A stretch of DNA of 64,000 bases from UBA8529 sp964390565 (GTDB taxonomy: Bacteria > Bacteroidota > Bacteroidia > Bacteroidales > Tenuifilaceae): NCBI GenBank assembly GCA_964390565.1, contig CAYMII010000016.1, positions 1-64,000 on the forward strand, in the 5' to 3' direction. Each line of letters starts with the position of its first letter. The first letter of the stretch is position 1. This document shows, in pieces, positions 54,837 through 63,501 of the stretch. The notes beneath the pieces are model-generated. The model ran no database searches. It was not told the DNA's origin and saw only the letters and a program-made list of their open reading frames with translations. The translations under genes were made by a program, and so were the position numbers.

Positions 54837-55361
54837 ATGGGAGAAGTAGAAATTGCTAGCGAAGAGTTACTAGGGCACTATGGACCTTTAAGCTACGAAG
54901 AAATAGGTTTTTTACTTAATAAAATGGCCACACTACTTGATAAACGTGGCATGAATATTACCATTCGAAAGAAGGTGTATGCTGCTATGGTAGAGAGCTT
55001 AGAAAACATTTACAAGCATCAGGATACGATTGCCGAGGATAAAGAGTACATGCCAAGATTTTCATTGCTTATTGACTCGCAGAATATTTCACTTTTTATT
55101 TCCAATTCAATATTTAATCACAAGGTCTCTCTATTAAAAGGGAAACTCGATAAGGTTAACTCCCTTGATAAAGATGGATTAAAAGACCTATACAAAAACA
55201 CCATTTTAAGCGGAAACGTTTCACCTAAAGGCGGTGCTGGTCTTGGAATCATTAATATTGCGAAGGTGTCGGAGAATAAGGTAAATTATAATTTTACTAC
55301 AGTAAACGACAGATATTCGTACTTTACATTAAATGTTTTGATTTCTCACAACACAAAATAG
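54837..55361 (+). CDS. SiaB-family (DUF6272) protein kinase
   Basis: A 174-residue single-domain protein with the GHKL/HATPase_c-like fold of SiaB. The N-box is MVESLENIYKH (Glu53, Asn57) and the glycine-rich ATP-lid is KGGAGLGIINIA (Gly132-Gly137). SiaB phosphorylates the small protein SiaC on Thr/Ser. Here a DUF1987 gene starts 10 bp downstream and a second follows, so kinase and substrates are linked. No SiaA-type phosphatase or SiaD-type diguanylate cyclase is present. Soluble and cytosolic. Confidence 0.87.
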   Translation: MGEVEIASEELLGHYGPLSYEEIGFLLNKMATLLDKRGMNITIRKKVYAAMVESLENIYKHQDTIAEDKEYMPRFSLLIDSQNISLFISNSIFNHKVSLLKGKLDKVNSLDKDGLKDLYKNTILSGNVSPKGGAGLGIINIAKVSENKVNYNFTTVNDRYSYFTLNVLISHNTK

Positions 55362-55371
55362 CGGAAAGATT

Positions 55372-55776
55372 ATGGATTCCCTTATTATTGAACCCACGGA
55401 GTTTACTCCAAGAATCAATTTTGATCCTGAGAATAATCTTTTTGAGATTTCTGGTTTCTCAAGACCAGAGAATGTAATTGGTTTTTATCGACCCGTTCTT
55501 AAATGGCTTGATGAATATAGCGATAGCGTGTTAAGCAAAAACATTGACTATAACAAAAATCTCTTAACGGTCAATCTTCGAATGACTTACTTTAACTCCG
55601 CTTCTTCAAAGTTCATTCTTGACATCCTTCTTGAGTTTATGAAATATCACTCGAGGGGTAACGAAGTCCTTATTAACTGGTATTACGAAGAGGGAGATGA
55701 TGAGATACAAGAATCGGGCGAGGAAATTTCAGATATGCTTGGATACCCATTTAACTTTATACCCTATCAAACCTAA
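55372..55776 (+). CDS. SiaC-family (DUF1987) regulatory phosphoprotein, paralogue 4
   Basis: A 134-residue protein with SGFSRPENVIGFYRPVLKWLDEY, the acceptor motif YFNSASSK (Asn75-Ser76) and WYYEEGDDEIQE. It lies 10 bp after the SiaB-like kinase gene and is followed by a terminator, so the pair is a kinase-substrate operon by arrangement. It has a small insertion before the acceptor strand (SVLSKNIDYNKN), shared in part with paralogue 5. Confidence 0.9.
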   Translation: MDSLIIEPTEFTPRINFDPENNLFEISGFSRPENVIGFYRPVLKWLDEYSDSVLSKNIDYNKNLLTVNLRMTYFNSASSKFILDILLEFMKYHSRGNEVLINWYYEEGDDEIQESGEEISDMLGYPFNFIPYQT

Positions 55777-55780
55777 ACCT

Positions 55781-55819
55781 AAAAAAGGCCTCGTATAGAT
55801 TTTTACGGGGCTTTTTTTT
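55781..55819 (+). terminator. Terminator after the siaB-siaC-like pair
   Basis: An A-tract with GGCCTCGTA pairs imperfectly with TACGGGGC and a run of eight T. Confidence 0.7.
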
Positions 55820-55891
55820 ACTCACTTGTTTTTTAAAGATGATTGTCAATTAGTTTAATACGTTAATCAATATTATCAAAAAGGTATAGCA

Positions 55892-55945
55892 TATATTGCA
55901 AAATCTGTTAACGGTTAACAATCGAATTTTACTATATTGCAAAAT
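55892..55945 (+). promoter_or_regulatory. Palindrome between direct repeats upstream of SiaC-like paralogue 5
   Basis: Two copies of TATATTGCAAAAT (55892-55904 and 55933-55945) flank an inverted repeat TGTTAAC-G-GTTAACA (55906-55920). Each copy contains a TATATTGC -7-like box. The second ends 13 bp before the ATG at 55959. The layout suggests an operator between two promoter-like boxes. Confidence 0.5.
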
Positions 55946-55958
55946 AGAATTTGTTTAA

Positions 55959-56369
55959 ATGAAATCTTATTACGTCAGCGGAACACCGGTATCGCCAACT
56001 GTCGATTTTAATCTCGAAACGCGCATTCTTGAACTGAGCGGATATTCGAGACCTGAAAATGTGCGTGATTTTTATTTTCCAATCATTCAATGGTTAGATG
56101 AACTAAACACGTTTCTTGTTAATAATCGTTCAATTAATACAAACGTTGAACCTTTTACCTTTAAATTTAAGTTTATCTACTTTAACTCATCTTCAGCTAA
56201 ATTTATTTATGATATTATTATCATGTTAAATAGTTTTCAGAAAGATGGTTTTCCTCTTAAACTTTACTGGTATTACGATGCCGATGATGATGAACTTCGT
56301 GAAGCAGGAGAGGAACTCTCAGATATGGCAAACGTTCCATTTTTCTACGTTGAGACTAAAAGAGAATAA
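55959..56369 (+). CDS. SiaC-family (DUF1987) regulatory phosphoprotein, paralogue 5
   Basis: A 136-residue protein closest in layout to paralogue 4: SGYSRPENVRDFYFPIIQWLDEL, an insertion NNRSINTNVEPF, the acceptor motif YFNSSSAK (Asn76-Ser77) and WYYDADDDELREAGEELSDM. It has its own control region after the terminator of the kinase operon, so its level may be set separately. A strong terminator follows. Confidence 0.9.
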   Translation: MKSYYVSGTPVSPTVDFNLETRILELSGYSRPENVRDFYFPIIQWLDELNTFLVNNRSINTNVEPFTFKFKFIYFNSSSAKFIYDIIIMLNSFQKDGFPLKLYWYYDADDDELREAGEELSDMANVPFFYVETKRE

Positions 56370-56382
56370 TACCAAAGAGAAA

Positions 56383-56415
56383 AAAGCCCTTCAAATTTTT
56401 GAAGGGCTTTCTTAT
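56383..56415. terminator. Bidirectional terminator, 13-bp stem
   Basis: AAAGCCCTTCAAA (56383-56395) pairs with 56398-56410 around a 2-nt loop, between convergent genes. A/T tracts lie on both sides. Confidence 0.85.
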
Positions 56416-56423
56416 TTGCCATC

Positions 56424-58511
56424 TTAGAATATTTTCACATTATCTATTCTATATGTAGTTGCTGAACCACCTCCAGCACTGGTATATTTAAAACCAAGAT
56501 AAATATTACTGTTGTATTGGCTTAAATCAATAATTCCAGATTCTACCAAATTTGTGGCACCATCTGATTGGGTTGCAATGGTTGCACCTGGAATTGCTGT
56601 CCATGTAGCAGCATCAACATCAGTTCCATTATAATTGGTTGATATGAAAACCTGAAGAGTTCCATTGCCAGCCCAGTTGTTGAAGGCTGTGTGGAAGAAC
56701 AATTTTGGGCTTTCTTTTCCTGTAAGATCTACCTGAGGAGAAACTAACCATGACACATTACTCGCTTCACTAGAATTATTTGCATTTAACTCAGCATAGT
56801 ATTGGGTTGTACCATTGACAACAGAAGACATACAAATCCAATTTTTTGTACCAGCAGTGTATTTGCTTTTCCACCCGCCAATTGTAATTGTAGAACCTAA
56901 CGAGGCAGAGTTAAAATCCTGGGCAATTATCATAGTGTACCTAGGATTGGTAAGATTAACATCCTTTAACTCCCTTATAATCAACTGGTAGTCCGAATTG
57001 AATTTGGTTAAAACGGCGGTAAGATTTCCCCTAGTTGAAGGCATTATTATGTTTGCAAAGTTTGCATAACTACTAGTTCTAACCCAAATCTTATTCCCGT
57101 AAAAATCTTCAACGTATCTGTTTGTCGTAGCAAAAGGATCCGACCAAGTTTTTCCTAGATCAGAAGTTATAACTTGAACATCTTCTAATGTAACCATTTT
57201 ATATAGCATATTATCATTTATGCTTTTAATTGATGCCATTATTGGGGTAACGGTTTCGTTCTGGCCCGTTACAAAGATTTTGTTAAAGAAAACTTTAGGT
57301 TCAAGTCTAGATACATAGGAGTCATAAGGTTTTATTCCAAGTTGTACTTGACCACCAGATTTTCCTAAGGTTAACCCATTACAATCAACAATCATGCGGG
57401 TTCCAACAGGGAATTCGGGATACATTCCGGTTATATTTATGGAAAAAGAAATTCCTCCAGTAGCATCATTAAGAATAAGCTGCTTGTAAACATTACCTGA
57501 AACATCATTTGCGCAAACAACTCCCGAAATAACAACATTACTATTTATATCTACGGGTAATCCTGTGCACATAGCTTTTAGATCGGCAATTGAGGTGTTA
57601 GGGGTAGGAACGTTAAAGGTACACTGAGGCTCATTAAAACTAATATCATTTAAGTCGCGAATTGTAAGTTGATCGAGATGGGATTTTTTATCAGAACTTA
57701 CATATCTTGTCAAAACACCAACAATACTACCTTTTCCTTTAGGAACAATTGAATCAGCAAATTTTGAGAAACCGCTGGTACGTAGAAAAATAATTTTACC
57801 ATCACAATCAATAAGTGTTCTGCTTGAATTTTCGCCAAGGTCGCTAAACTTATTTGCAGGTACTTTAAATTGAATATTTTCAAAACGAACAAGTTTTTGA
57901 TAATGATCAAGTGTAATATCACCAACAGTAATTGTTTCAGGGGTAACCTTTTTTCTCCAACCAGTTCGCTCAATGTAATTATATACTTGAGTTGATGGTA
58001 TACCCGCAATCTTATTAAGTCCTAGCTCAACTATTGCTATCCCAATCTGATAAGTTCCTCTATAGTACCCTAAGTAAAGGTCTTTTATCTTGACCATTAC
58101 CTTTTGACCTGGTTTTAATCGATATAATGAATACAAATCGCTTGAATTGATTTTTATGTCAATCCCTGCGGTTTCATCTTGAATTGTAATCGCTTCGTAG
58201 AAGTTACCGGTAGAATCAGAGGAAGTTACATAACCCTCTATTACTAACGACTCAATGTCTTGAACACCATTAGCAGTATTCCTATCCTTAATGGTTTGCA
58301 ATAAAGTTGGTGTTATAAGGCTATATGCCTTCTTAACATTATTAGTATCAGTTATTGCTTTAAGCTCAGCAATAGTTAAAGATGCAACTAGGTTAGATGT
58401 GTCTTTAATAATAGGAATTGTATCAAACTCTTCTTTAACACAACCTGTTTGAAACATTATGTATCCCAATAGAACAAATGGAATCACAAATGAAATTATT
58501 GTTTTTTTCAT
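56424..58511 (-). CDS. Lipoprotein with two DUF5689 domains and a choice-of-anchor-J-like C-terminus
   Basis: A 695-residue lipoprotein. The signal ends MFQTGC with lipidated Cys24. Two DUF5689 domains follow (about 45-290 and 300-520), recognisable by TIAELKA, GNFYEAITIQDETAGIDI, GQKVMVKIKDLYLGYYRGTYQ and LDQLTIRDLNDI. The C-terminal part (about 520-695) is a jelly-roll of choice-of-anchor-J type (SWLVSPQVDLTG, YRIDNVKIF). The ATG at 58511 has AAGGAGA upstream; an earlier ATG at 58535 overlaps the previous gene. It is the last gene of the receptor operon. DUF5689 has OB-fold-like features in my reading, but no proven function. Confidence 0.82.
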   Translation of the reverse strand: MKKTIISFVIPFVLLGYIMFQTGCVKEEFDTIPIIKDTSNLVASLTIAELKAITDTNNVKKAYSLITPTLLQTIKDRNTANGVQDIESLVIEGYVTSSDSTGNFYEAITIQDETAGIDIKINSSDLYSLYRLKPGQKVMVKIKDLYLGYYRGTYQIGIAIVELGLNKIAGIPSTQVYNYIERTGWRKKVTPETITVGDITLDHYQKLVRFENIQFKVPANKFSDLGENSSRTLIDCDGKIIFLRTSGFSKFADSIVPKGKGSIVGVLTRYVSSDKKSHLDQLTIRDLNDISFNEPQCTFNVPTPNTSIADLKAMCTGLPVDINSNVVISGVVCANDVSGNVYKQLILNDATGGISFSINITGMYPEFPVGTRMIVDCNGLTLGKSGGQVQLGIKPYDSYVSRLEPKVFFNKIFVTGQNETVTPIMASIKSINDNMLYKMVTLEDVQVITSDLGKTWSDPFATTNRYVEDFYGNKIWVRTSSYANFANIIMPSTRGNLTAVLTKFNSDYQLIIRELKDVNLTNPRYTMIIAQDFNSASLGSTITIGGWKSKYTAGTKNWICMSSVVNGTTQYYAELNANNSSEASNVSWLVSPQVDLTGKESPKLFFHTAFNNWAGNGTLQVFISTNYNGTDVDAATWTAIPGATIATQSDGATNLVESGIIDLSQYNSNIYLGFKYTSAGGGSATTYRIDNVKIF

Positions 58512-58525
58512 AATTTTTCTCCTTC

Positions 58526-59410
58526 TTATAAGCATCTTGGTTGGGTTAAATCAACATCATCCAAATCGCGAACTATTATTTGAAATGTTCCATTGTAGAA
58601 ACTTAAAATACCACGTATTGTTCCCTTAAGAACAGGAATTTGTTTGTTTGCAAACTTAGAATAACCGCTTGTACGAACTACAAGAAGGCTCTTACCGAAA
58701 GAATCGAAATAATTATCAATACACCCTTGTAAAGGATGATCGAGTGATTCACCGGTTGCTTTATCAGCATAAGGAAGAACTATGGTTGTACCAGGAAAAT
58801 ATAGCGAGTCGAATTGAACATTTTGCACTTCAACAAGTTTGCTCATATTTTCACCAACTAACGAACTTCTATTAATTACCTTAGGTGTAACATTAACCAT
58901 TGTTCCACCTTTTCTAAATATTCGGTCGTTAATATTTTTTTCACCCGTAATGCCACCCATCTGCTGAACATTATTTTCAGTATAGTAAGAGCCGAGTTGC
59001 GTTAGCCCGCCATAATCGCCTAAATAAAGGCCATTACAGTATATTACAACTCTTTGACCACGCTTATATTCAAGGAAAAGGTTTGTTTTTTCGATTTTAA
59101 CTTCAATAGCAGCAGAGCCATCTTCTTGCTCAATAACAAGGGTCTTATAAAAGTTACCCTCGGTATCGTCAGATATTACAATACCTTCAATTAGAATCGA
59201 ATCGCGATTATAAAAGGTTGTATCGGTAAGTCTAGTAAGGGAACCAGTGTATATTGCCTTTAGTTCGGCAATAGTTGTATTGGCTTTTAGTAGAGTGGTA
59301 TCAACCCTTGGTTCGATTTCGCCAAAGTCTTGGTCAACACATCCCGAGAAGTTGAATGTGAGTAGAAAAGCAATTGCAAGTCCACTTATTATGTATATAA
59401 TCTTTTTCAT
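58526..59410 (-). CDS. DUF5689 lipoprotein
   Basis: A 294-residue lipoprotein with Cys24 in FNFSGC. One DUF5689 domain covers almost the whole mature protein: TIAELKAIYTG, IEGIVISDDTEGNFYKTLVIEQ, VVIYCNGLYLGDYGG, VVRTSGYSKFANKQIP and FQIIVRDLDDVDL. It lies 18 bp after the TonB-dependent receptor and just before the larger DUF5689 gene. The order resembles other receptor-plus-lipoprotein pairs of Bacteroidota, with DUF5689 in place of SusD. Confidence 0.82.
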   Translation of the reverse strand: MKKIIYIISGLAIAFLLTFNFSGCVDQDFGEIEPRVDTTLLKANTTIAELKAIYTGSLTRLTDTTFYNRDSILIEGIVISDDTEGNFYKTLVIEQEDGSAAIEVKIEKTNLFLEYKRGQRVVIYCNGLYLGDYGGLTQLGSYYTENNVQQMGGITGEKNINDRIFRKGGTMVNVTPKVINRSSLVGENMSKLVEVQNVQFDSLYFPGTTIVLPYADKATGESLDHPLQGCIDNYFDSFGKSLLVVRTSGYSKFANKQIPVLKGTIRGILSFYNGTFQIIVRDLDDVDLTQPRCL

Positions 59411-59428
59411 TTTATTTCCGTTTGTTTT

Positions 59429-62122
59429 TTAGAATCTTAAACCAATGGTAAAATAGTAGGTTCTACCATAAGCGTAGTAATACCTAGGAGGGAACTTAGA
59501 AATATCGCTATATGACCCAGAATAGCGAAGTTGTTCATATCCACCAGTTTTAAAATCAGTTTTATCAAAAATATTGGTTATCTGGAAGTTAAAATTTAAA
59601 AAGTATTTCTTTATCCTCCACGATTTACCAATACTTGCATCAACAAGAATTGCGCTTGGTAGTTTGGTTTGATTAGTTATTAAATCCTTGTTAGGTTCAT
59701 CAGGATTAACCATTTTAGCTGTTCTGCGCTCTGGGTTATAATCGATATAAGTATCACCAAAGTAGCTAGCATTTGCACTAAAATACCATGATTTAGTTGA
59801 TGCATAATCAAGACCAATCATTGCAGCAGTTTGTGGCGTGCCCGAAACAAAGAAGTTTTTAATGTAAACCGATTCACTATAATTGAAAATAGAATCACTG
59901 TTATCCTTAGTTATAGTTACGTTTGGTCTTGTTTTATATTTGTATGTTGCGAAAGCCGCTGCAAGTTTAACCTTTAATGAGGAAGTGGCCTTTATTTCTG
60001 CACCAAACTCTATTCCTTTATGCTCTTTGTTAATTCCACTCATCGAGTAGTTTACAAAAGTTCTATACGTATCGTGGTAAAAGCTTTTCAACTCATGTTG
60101 ATCTTTGAAAAGGCTATAGTAAGCAGAAAATCTTGCTTTGATAAATGGCGTACGAAGATTATAGTTAATATCGGTACTTAATATTTTCTCATCAGTTAAG
60201 TCAGGGATTAATCTATTGCTTGTACGAGGAGAAATATAAGCGTTTCTAAAAAATGGAGCAACGGTTAGATAAGCTGCATTAACCTCAACGTAGTTACGGC
60301 CATTAATTTTCCAGGTAGTTCCTCCCTTTATGCCATAGTTGTTGAATGTTTGCTTTTCAGAATCACCTTTTGAATTTAAAGGGAATCTTCCATTGCGCAT
60401 ATAACCTGTTCTCCAGAATTGGTTATAATCATAATTTAAACCAAAGTAATAATCGAAATGATTTGTCATATAGTTGGCAACTGACCAAATGCTTCCATTA
60501 TTAACATTTGCAGTATAGTCATATCCATAGGTATCGCCCTCTTTTGCTTGCCTATTTGGATGATCTAGGTCGTTTTGAGACATTCCATTTTCATCACCAT
60601 AATCTCTTTCGGCAAATTGGTCAATATCAACCCAATAATTTCCTCCTAGCAAATCATAAATGGTTTTATAGTTTCTGCCTTTGTAAATTGACATTTCCAA
60701 TCCACTAGTTATTTTTAGTTTAGGATTAATATCCCAGTTCATTACTGAAGAGAAAGAAAGTTGCTTCGAATCGGTAATTCTATTTTCGAGAATGTACTTT
60801 GCAGAAGAATCGGGGAAATTATAATTAATTTGGTAGAGTTTGTCCCAGTTGATTTGTTGAGTGTTGATATCGTTTTTCCAACTTTCAACTATTTGATTAT
60901 ATTCCGCCTTATCTTTATTATAGCTTGGCAGGTTACGATAGTAATCAGGGCGAGGATCATTACCATTCCAGTTTAAAGCAGTGGTTTGGAAAGTTCCAAA
61001 TGAATAACCAACATTTGAGGTTAGTTTCATTGTTTCGTTGATATTCCAATAGTGGTTTAGCATAAACGTTGGCTCCTGTTGGTTACGAATACGAGCGTTA
61101 CGTTTTTTGCCATTTTGATAACCCCAGTTAGGGTTGTAGTAATTTGAGCCAACAAGACTATTTGCTTCATCAGTAGCAGCGCCTTGCATACCTCGTTTTG
61201 TAGGAGCATTAAAAGCGGTTAAAGCCAATGAATGCTTATTGTTAAATTTTTTCTCAACAGATAAGAAGTAAGCATATGCATCATAGAAGGTTCCTTCAAC
61301 ATAACCCTCTTCCGCCCAACGGCGCGATGCGCTAATAGTATATGCAAATCCGTTTTCCATTAACCCGGTTGAGTGGGTTACCATTATACGGTTTGTATAA
61401 GTACGATTGGTTGATGCATATGAAATTTTTGTACCAACTCTTGCTTGCGATGCTCTTGTATTTAAATTGGTTACGCCACCAATTCCTCCAAAAGAGAAAT
61501 CTGAAGTAGATAAACCATAACGCGACTCTCTATTACGAGTTACATCGTTTAGGCCGCCCCATGCTCCCCAACTCCCGAATCCGCTTTCGGGGTCGTTCAC
61601 CGGTATTCCATTCATATAGGTGAGTGAATATTCAGAATCGTATCCTCTAATTTGGAAACGAGCAGGACTAAATACGAATGAAACAGCCGACTCAAAAGGA
61701 TCTGCTCCAGATTGAAGTAAACCTGAAACCGATTGCCCTTTTGAATCCATATCAAGATCATCGGAAGAAATAGTTACTTCCGAAAATGTTTGATTTTGGG
61801 ATTCATCAACTTGAGCATGTGAAAGCATTACTTCGGGGATTACAACATCTCCATCTTTAACTTCAACCTGCATTTCAAAAGGTTGAAATCCAATCAAGGT
61901 GTAGCTGATTGTGTAGTTTCCCGAGGGTAACGAGGATAATTGGTACTCCCCATTTGCATCTGTTAATGTGGAAATTGAGGTTCCTTGAACCTGAACTGTA
62001 ACTCCTGGCAAGGGATTCCCTGTATCGGCATCCTTTACCACTCCTTTTGCAGTTGTTTCTGCGCTAAGATTTCCTAATCCTAACAAAAACGCCGCAAATG
62101 TGAAAAAAATAAATCTCTTCAT
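59429..62122 (-). CDS. TonB-dependent receptor with CarboxypepD_reg-like N-terminus
   Basis: An 897-residue outer-membrane protein. The signal peptide (about 1-21) precedes a beta-sandwich (about 24-105, GVVKDADTGNPLPGVTV, ANGEYQLSSLPSGNYTI), a plug domain (SGADPFESAVSF, RGYDSEYSLTYMNGIPVNDPE) and the barrel ending YFTIGLRF. It lacks the STN domain of signalling receptors. It would import a ligand using TonB energy. Co-transcribed DUF5689 lipoproteins and the divergent nuclease-fold gene suggest a nucleic-acid or phosphoester ligand, by inference. Confidence 0.9.
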   Translation of the reverse strand: MKRFIFFTFAAFLLGLGNLSAETTAKGVVKDADTGNPLPGVTVQVQGTSISTLTDANGEYQLSSLPSGNYTISYTLIGFQPFEMQVEVKDGDVVIPEVMLSHAQVDESQNQTFSEVTISSDDLDMDSKGQSVSGLLQSGADPFESAVSFVFSPARFQIRGYDSEYSLTYMNGIPVNDPESGFGSWGAWGGLNDVTRNRESRYGLSTSDFSFGGIGGVTNLNTRASQARVGTKISYASTNRTYTNRIMVTHSTGLMENGFAYTISASRRWAEEGYVEGTFYDAYAYFLSVEKKFNNKHSLALTAFNAPTKRGMQGAATDEANSLVGSNYYNPNWGYQNGKKRNARIRNQQEPTFMLNHYWNINETMKLTSNVGYSFGTFQTTALNWNGNDPRPDYYRNLPSYNKDKAEYNQIVESWKNDINTQQINWDKLYQINYNFPDSSAKYILENRITDSKQLSFSSVMNWDINPKLKITSGLEMSIYKGRNYKTIYDLLGGNYWVDIDQFAERDYGDENGMSQNDLDHPNRQAKEGDTYGYDYTANVNNGSIWSVANYMTNHFDYYFGLNYDYNQFWRTGYMRNGRFPLNSKGDSEKQTFNNYGIKGGTTWKINGRNYVEVNAAYLTVAPFFRNAYISPRTSNRLIPDLTDEKILSTDINYNLRTPFIKARFSAYYSLFKDQHELKSFYHDTYRTFVNYSMSGINKEHKGIEFGAEIKATSSLKVKLAAAFATYKYKTRPNVTITKDNSDSIFNYSESVYIKNFFVSGTPQTAAMIGLDYASTKSWYFSANASYFGDTYIDYNPERRTAKMVNPDEPNKDLITNQTKLPSAILVDASIGKSWRIKKYFLNFNFQITNIFDKTDFKTGGYEQLRYSGSYSDISKFPPRYYYAYGRTYYFTIGLRF

Positions 62123-62423
62123 TCGAGGTTGATATTTAGTAAATTGGTTATACTGTTAAATTGTTTTAAATGTTTATGTCGAGGGTACAAAAAAACAGTT
62201 TTTTTTCCACTCTTACCCGAAAAAAAGAATATTTATTAGAATGTTTTTTTTAATCGATTTGAACGCTATATTTGCCAATTATCAAGGAGTTGCGAAGACG
62301 CTAACTTGTTTTAGAGGAAAGAAAAAACTAAAAAAGGTTGTTTTTCCCATGGCGGGTCTAAATAGATAGTTTTTTTGCTTTTGATACTTAGGTTTTCAAT
62401 TGATAACATTAATATTTTCTAAT
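62123..62423. other. Divergent control region, possible leader RNA
   Basis: About 300 bp between the receptor and the nuclease-fold gene. On the right, TATATTTG (62267-62274) with T-rich -33 DNA would start a transcript near 62281, leaving a leader of about 140 nt. That leader includes an A-rich/T-rich pair (GGAAAGAAAAAAC with GTTGTTTTTCC) and a T-run near 62371-62377. No known RNA family was recognised. Confidence 0.4.
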
Positions 62424-63473
62424 ATGAAAGCAATGAGGTTTTTGGGTTTTTTAATTGTAGGAGTTAGTTTTGGGATAATTGTTAGCGGAAAAGCTTTTGC
62501 TCAGGAGAAAAAACAGTATAAAGTTGGGTGTATTGCTTTTTATAATCTCGAAAATTTATTCGATACTATTCCGGGTCCTAACGATGTTGAATTTACCCCA
62601 GAGGGTGCCAATAAGTGGAATACCCAAAAGTATAAAGTAAAACTTGATCACATGTCGGATGTTATATCACAAATTGGAGGTGAAATGTTTCCTGGCGGGC
62701 CGGCTATTGTAGGAATTTCTGAGATCGAGAACAAATCGGTTGTTGAGGATTTAGTAAATACACCTAAGCTTAAGTCCTCTAAGTATGATTTTGTACATTA
62801 CGATTCTCCAGATAAACGTGGTGTTGATGTGGCAATGCTATACCGAAAGGATTTCTTTAAAGTGGTATCAAGTCGTTCTGTACGATTAAGAATCAAAGAA
62901 AAACCTGATTGGTTTACTCGTGATCAACTTGTAGTTAGCGGCTATTTTGATAATGAGTTAATCCACGTAATTGTAAACCATTGGCCATCACGAAGTGGTG
63001 GTGAGAAACGAAGCCAACCGCTACGTGCAGCAGCAGCAGCACTTACACGTTCAATTGCTGATTCAATTTTCGCGACAGATATAAACTCAAAGATTTTCAT
63101 AATGGGCGATTTAAATGATGACCCAGTGGATGAAAGTGTTTTTGATGTTTTAAAAGCAAAAGGGAAGGCTGAGGATGTGAAACAAGGTGGACTCTTTAAT
63201 CCAATGTGGAAATTGTATAAAGATGGAATTGGATCGCTAGCTTACCGTGATACTTGGGATTTATTCGATCAGATAATTGTTTCTGAACCACTTTTAAGAG
63301 GCGATAAATCTACATTCAGATTCTTTAAAGCAAAAGTTTTCAATGCAAAGTTTATCACTCAGCAAGAGGGACAATTTGCTGGCTATCCATTACGGACATA
63401 TGTTGGTAATACATGGCAAGGAGGATATGCCGATCACTTCCCTGCTTATGTATTTATATTAAAGGAAAAATAA
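62424..63473 (+). CDS. Exported endonuclease/exonuclease/phosphatase-fold hydrolase
   Basis: A 349-residue EEP-superfamily enzyme, like DNase I or phosphodiesterases. A signal peptide (about 1-30, ending KAFAQ) is followed by FYNLENLFD, the metal Glu in GISEIENK, NHWPSRSGGEKRSQPLR, the catalytic Asp-Asn in MGDLNDD and the terminal YADHFPAY. The active-site set is complete. No lipobox is seen, so it is periplasmic or secreted. ATG 62424 is chosen; ATG 62433 is also possible. It is divergent from the receptor operon, with which such genes are often linked. Confidence 0.87.
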   Translation: MKAMRFLGFLIVGVSFGIIVSGKAFAQEKKQYKVGCIAFYNLENLFDTIPGPNDVEFTPEGANKWNTQKYKVKLDHMSDVISQIGGEMFPGGPAIVGISEIENKSVVEDLVNTPKLKSSKYDFVHYDSPDKRGVDVAMLYRKDFFKVVSSRSVRLRIKEKPDWFTRDQLVVSGYFDNELIHVIVNHWPSRSGGEKRSQPLRAAAAALTRSIADSIFATDINSKIFIMGDLNDDPVDESVFDVLKAKGKAEDVKQGGLFNPMWKLYKDGIGSLAYRDTWDLFDQIIVSEPLLRGDKSTFRFFKAKVFNAKFITQQEGQFAGYPLRTYVGNTWQGGYADHFPAYVFILKEK

Positions 63474-63475
63474 GT

Positions 63476-63501
63476 AAAAAGGCTCTTTTAAGAGCCTTTT
63501 T
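63476..63501. terminator. Terminator between the EEP gene and kdsB
   Basis: AAAAAGGCTCT/AGAGCCTTTTT with a 4-nt loop, between convergent genes; it touches the kdsB stop codon. Confidence 0.85.

Noticed and set aside
56245..56427. 60-codon open frame inside the last siaC-like gene
   Set aside because: It is a frame-shifted overlap with a clear DUF1987 gene and its terminator.
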